Source: JAUIAI01 sp963732405 (GTDB lineage: Bacteria > Pseudomonadota > Gammaproteobacteria > Burkholderiales > Burkholderiaceae_E). Taken from it: DNA of 64,000 nucleotides. Positions 61,230 to 64,000 of this stretch are shown one piece after another. The stretch lies in NCBI GenBank assembly GCA_963732405.1, contig CAVSZG010000004.1:124001-188000 (forward strand), given 5' to 3'. How positions within the stretch are numbered: the first letter of the stretch is position 1; each line of letters starts with the position of its first letter. The translations under genes were made by a program, and so were the position numbers. The notes below the pieces were generated by a model. It was not told where the DNA came from. It did not search any database and saw only the letters and a program-made list of their open reading frames with translations.

Positions 61230-62727
61230 ATGGCTGAGCAGCTTCCGAATCCGGATCGCAGTACAGGCCAGGCCGATGCGGCCGAGGCTCACGGGCCGCC
61301 GGCAGGCAGTCTGGCCCGACAAGCCTCGCGCGGGGCCATCTGGCGCAGCATCGAAACAGGTGGCAGCGAAGCCTTGTCCTTCGGACTGTTCGTGGTGCTG
61401 GCCCGTCTGCTTATGCCCGAAGATTTCGGCATCGTCGCGCTGGCCAGTTCGCTCGTGTTGTCGCTGCAATGCCTGCTGCAGTACGGTATCCCTGAAGTCT
61501 TTGATCCAGCGCGCCACGCTGAGCGACGAGAATGTGCGCTCGGCGATGGGCGCGAGCATGTTGCTCGGCCTGGCGTTGTTCCTGCTGACCTGGGTGATCG
61601 CCTGGCCGCTCGCCTTGCTGCTGGGCCGGCCGGAGTTTCCGCCCATCTTCCTGGCACTGTCCTCGGTGCTGTTGCTGCAAAGCCTGAGCTTTCCGCTGCA
61701 TGGCATGTTGCGCCGGGTACTGGACCTGAAGTCGATCGCCATCCGCACCCTGACCGCTACCACCGCCGGTGGTCTGGTGGCCGCGTGGATGGCCTGGCGG
61801 GGTTTTGGCGCCTGGTCGCTGGTCGGTCAACAGCTCACGGTGGCTGGCGTGGGCCTGTTGATGCTGCTGCGCGTCTCGCGTATCCGGCCCTGGCCGTTTC
61901 GCTTTCGCCGGGACGAGTTTGCCCCTTTGCTGGCCGTGGCCAGGCCGTTCATGCTCGGTCAGTTCGCCACCCAGGCCGCACGCCGGCTGGACACCGTGGC
62001 GCTCGGGCTGTTCCTGGGCAATCATGAAGTGGGTATCTATTTCCTGGTGACCCGGCTGATCCAGGCTGCCCAGGTGGTGTCGCAGTTCTCGATCGGCGAG
62101 ATTGCGTTGGCCGTGTTGTCCCGACTACAGGCCGACCCGGTGCGTTTACAGGCAGGCATCCGCCGGGCGATCCGCCTCACCGGCTTCGTCTGTCTGTTCT
62201 GCTTCGGCGGCCTGTCACTCGTGGCCATGGGATTCGTGCCCGTCCTGTTCGGTGCCCAGATGGCCGATGCCGCCGAGCCCTTGCGGGTGCTGGCCTTGTT
62301 TGCCACGGGGGGCGCACTCACCTTCACCTGCGTGCATGTTCTGGTGTCGGCTGGCGCGGCATCGGTGTCGAGCTGGCTGGCCGTGGTCGCCTCGCTGGTG
62401 CAGCTGGTGGCCGTGTTCATCGCGGCGCGCTTTGGCATGATGCCGCTCGTTTATGCCATCGGCATCGCGCAGTTGATCATGGTGCTGCCGGCGTTCTGGC
62501 TGATCCAGCGCCACACCGGCGTGCCCGCGCTCACCCTGGTGGGCGATCAGGTGCCGATCGTGCTCGGATTCGCGGCCGCCTGGTGGCTCGGCGCGAAGGC
62601 CATTCTGGATGACGGTCTGAGCGCAACCGGACTCGGCGCACTGGTGTTCGTTGTGTTGATGTTGACCGGGGGTGCCTGGTTGTTCCGGCGTGATTTACCC
62701 TTGCTGGTCAGGGTACGCCAAACATGA
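61230..62727 (+). pseudogene. Wzx-type flippase, second copy, frameshifted
   Basis: The ATG at 61230 opens a polysaccharide-synthase flippase: LARQASRGAIWRSIETGGSEALSFG, VVLARLLMPEDFGIVALASS, LLQYGIPEV. At about 61491-61502 the frame changes to basic nonsense. One frame over, the protein resumes at once with SLIQRATLSDENVRSAMGASMLL and continues through about 12 helices to 62727. The two halves join as GIPE-SLIQ, the usual family sequence, with one extra base. This is either a disabling mutation or a sequencing error; no slippery homopolymer is present. If real, the earlier wzx at 5.6 kb would have to serve. Confidence 0.82.
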
Positions 62728-64000
62728 GAATGAATGAACTTCCCGGGGGGCTCAGACGCTGTCTCTGGATAGCTCGGGAAATGCCGTTTCCCCTGATATC
62801 TGGCGACCGAGTCTATTCAGCCGGACTCGCCGGTGCATTGGCCGGGCTCGATGTGCAGGTGAGCTTTCTGGCGCATGAAGGCGGCAAGGATCGCCAGCCT
62901 GGGCCCGATCGTCCAGGGATGCGATGGGTGGGCATTTCGGGCGGTACACGCAACTATGAATGGGTTGCCCTGACCAGCCCCATGCCGGTGACCGCCGCGA
63001 TTCACGACACCGCAGCCGCCCGCGAGCGGCTCACGATGTTGTTGCTGGAGCGCTTCGATGCCATCGTCTTCGATCAGCTCGGTGCGGGCTGGGCCTTGCC
63101 CACCGTGCAGCGCTGGATCGCCGATCGCGAACGCGAAAGCCAAGGGCGACCGTATCGGTTCTTGCGGCCGGCGCTGATCTATGTCGCACACAATCACGAG
63201 CAGGCGGTCTGGGCTGCCATGGCGCGCGATGCGCGTGGTTCGCTGCTGCGCCGGCTGGGCGTGCGTAACAATGCCGCCAAGGTCGGGCGTCTGGAGGCCA
63301 GGCTCGTGCGAGCCGTGGACCGGGTGGTCAACATCACCGAAGAAGACGCAGCCGCCATGGTCCGGATGGGCGCATCGCCCAATGCGACCGTCATCACCCC
63401 TGGCTATTCATCCGAGCCTGCACCCATGCGCACGATCACGGCGCAGACGCCGCGCCGGGTGGTCATGGTCGGATCGTTCAAGTGGGCGATCAAGGAAGAG
63501 AACCTGCGCCAGTTCCTGGCGGTGGCCGATCCGGTCTTCGCGCAGCGTGGCATCCATTTTGATGTAGTGGGCAGGATTCCGGAGCCGCTTCGCCAGGATC
63601 TGGAGCCGACCCTGAAGGCCACCACGCTGCACGGCTTCGTGGACGACATCAATGCGGTGTTTGCCAAGGCGCGCATGGCGGTCGTTCCCGAGCTGATCGG
63701 GGGCGGCTTCAAGCTCAAGTTTCTCGACTACATCTTCGGTCGGATGCCGGTGGCGAGCATCGGCCCGGCGGCCGCCGGTCTGCCGCCCGCGATCAGGAAC
63801 TGCCTGGTCACTGCCGACGATCTGCCCGAACTGGTCGAGGCCATCGTGCGGCATATCGATGACATCGATGGGCTCAATGCCATGCATCGCACCGCCTTCG
63901 AAGTTGCCAGCACCGAGTACCGCTGGCGTGACCGCGGCGAGCGGCTCAAGCGTGCGATGGAAGATGCGATGGACGATGTGATGCTGTCGCCAATGCGCGC
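62724..64000 (+). CDS. Glycosyltransferase, GT-B family 4-like, truncated by right edge
   Basis: The ATG at 62724 overlaps the flippase stop by 4 bp, and the frame stays open for 425 codons to the window end. The N-terminal part has CLWIAREMPFPLISGDRVYSAGLAGALAGL, typical of GT4-like sugar transferases. The donor domain shows RVVMVGSFKWAIKEENLRQFL, FDVVGRIPEPL, LHGFVDDINAVFAKARMAVVPE and GFKLKFLDYIFGRMPVA. The usual E-x7-E is not plainly seen, so a divergent subfamily is possible. It probably adds a sugar to the second EPS repeat unit. The stop codon lies beyond the window. Confidence 0.8.
   Translation, partial: MRMNELPGGLRRCLWIAREMPFPLISGDRVYSAGLAGALAGLDVQVSFLAHEGGKDRQPGPDRPGMRWVGISGGTRNYEWVALTSPMPVTAAIHDTAAARERLTMLLLERFDAIVFDQLGAGWALPTVQRWIADRERESQGRPYRFLRPALIYVAHNHEQAVWAAMARDARGSLLRRLGVRNNAAKVGRLEARLVRAVDRVVNITEEDAAAMVRMGASPNATVITPGYSSEPAPMRTITAQTPRRVVMVGSFKWAIKEENLRQFLAVADPVFAQRGIHFDVVGRIPEPLRQDLEPTLKATTLHGFVDDINAVFAKARMAVVPELIGGGFKLKFLDYIFGRMPVASIGPAAAGLPPAIRNCLVTADDLPELVEAIVRHIDDIDGLNAMHRTAFEVASTEYRWRDRGERLKRAMEDAMDDVMLSPMR

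Overview
The window is high-GC, gene-dense DNA, probably from a gamma- or betaproteobacterium. That guess rests on GC-rich codon use and on the many families known from proteobacterial exosortase-A (XrtA/EpsH) exopolysaccharide loci. No rRNA, tRNA, CRISPR array or insertion sequence was seen. Almost the whole window is one large exopolysaccharide (EPS) locus with a nonribosomal peptide/polyketide assembly line inside it.

Layout. (1) 1-2.9 kb: a likely ParE-type toxin-antitoxin remnant cut by the window edge, an amidase and an exo/endonuclease-phosphatase-family protein. (2) 2.9-5.4 kb, minus strand: UDP-HexNAc dehydrogenase (TviB type) and UDP-glucose 4-epimerase. (3) 5.6-20.4 kb, plus strand: a tightly packed, mostly overlapping run holding Wzx flippase, two polysaccharide deacetylases, four glycosyltransferases, two asparagine-synthase-like amidotransferases, a Wzy/ligase membrane protein and a beta-propeller lipoprotein. 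(4) 20.4-22.9 kb, minus strand: a DUF218 protein and the two exosortase-A-associated alpha/beta hydrolases. (5) 23.2-36.8 kb, mostly plus strand: WbpP/TviC epimerase, export lipoprotein, GNVR copolymerase, tyrosine autokinase, a frameshifted outer-membrane protein, a minus-strand CocE-type hydrolase, a second divergent copolymerase with a degenerate kinase, and an ExeA-like ATPase. (6) 36.8-56.1 kb, minus strand: one operon-like run, in transcription order a degenerate MraY/WecA-like protein, the initiating sugar-phosphate transferase, an acyl carrier protein, AMP ligase, PLP decarboxylase, a 2398-aa NRPS-PKS-aminotransferase, an 1819-aa NRPS and a phosphopantetheinyl transferase. (7) 56.5-64 kb: a ThiF/MoeB-like gene (minus strand), then an EpsF/EpsG-type copolymerase-kinase pair, a GH16 hydrolase, a second, frameshifted Wzx, and a glycosyltransferase cut by the right edge (plus strand).

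Working model (inference): TviB and WbpP/TviC make UDP-GlcNAcA and UDP-GalNAcA, whose carboxyls may be amidated by the asparagine-synthase-like proteins. The glycosyltransferases build a repeat unit on an undecaprenyl carrier. Wzx flips it, Wzy polymerises it, up to three Wzz/Wzc-like copolymerase-kinase sets set chain length, and the Wza-like lipoprotein plus the beta-barrel protein export it. The NRPS-PKS-aminotransferase line should join an amino-acid starter, malonate (with beta-amination) and glycine, then pass the product to a last C-T pair that has no adenylation domain. It is co-oriented with the EPS-initiating transferase and carries its own ligase, carrier protein, decarboxylase and PPTase, so a peptide made as part of, or alongside, the EPS is the most interesting possibility here. 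No exosortase and no PEP-CTERM tail was seen in the window.
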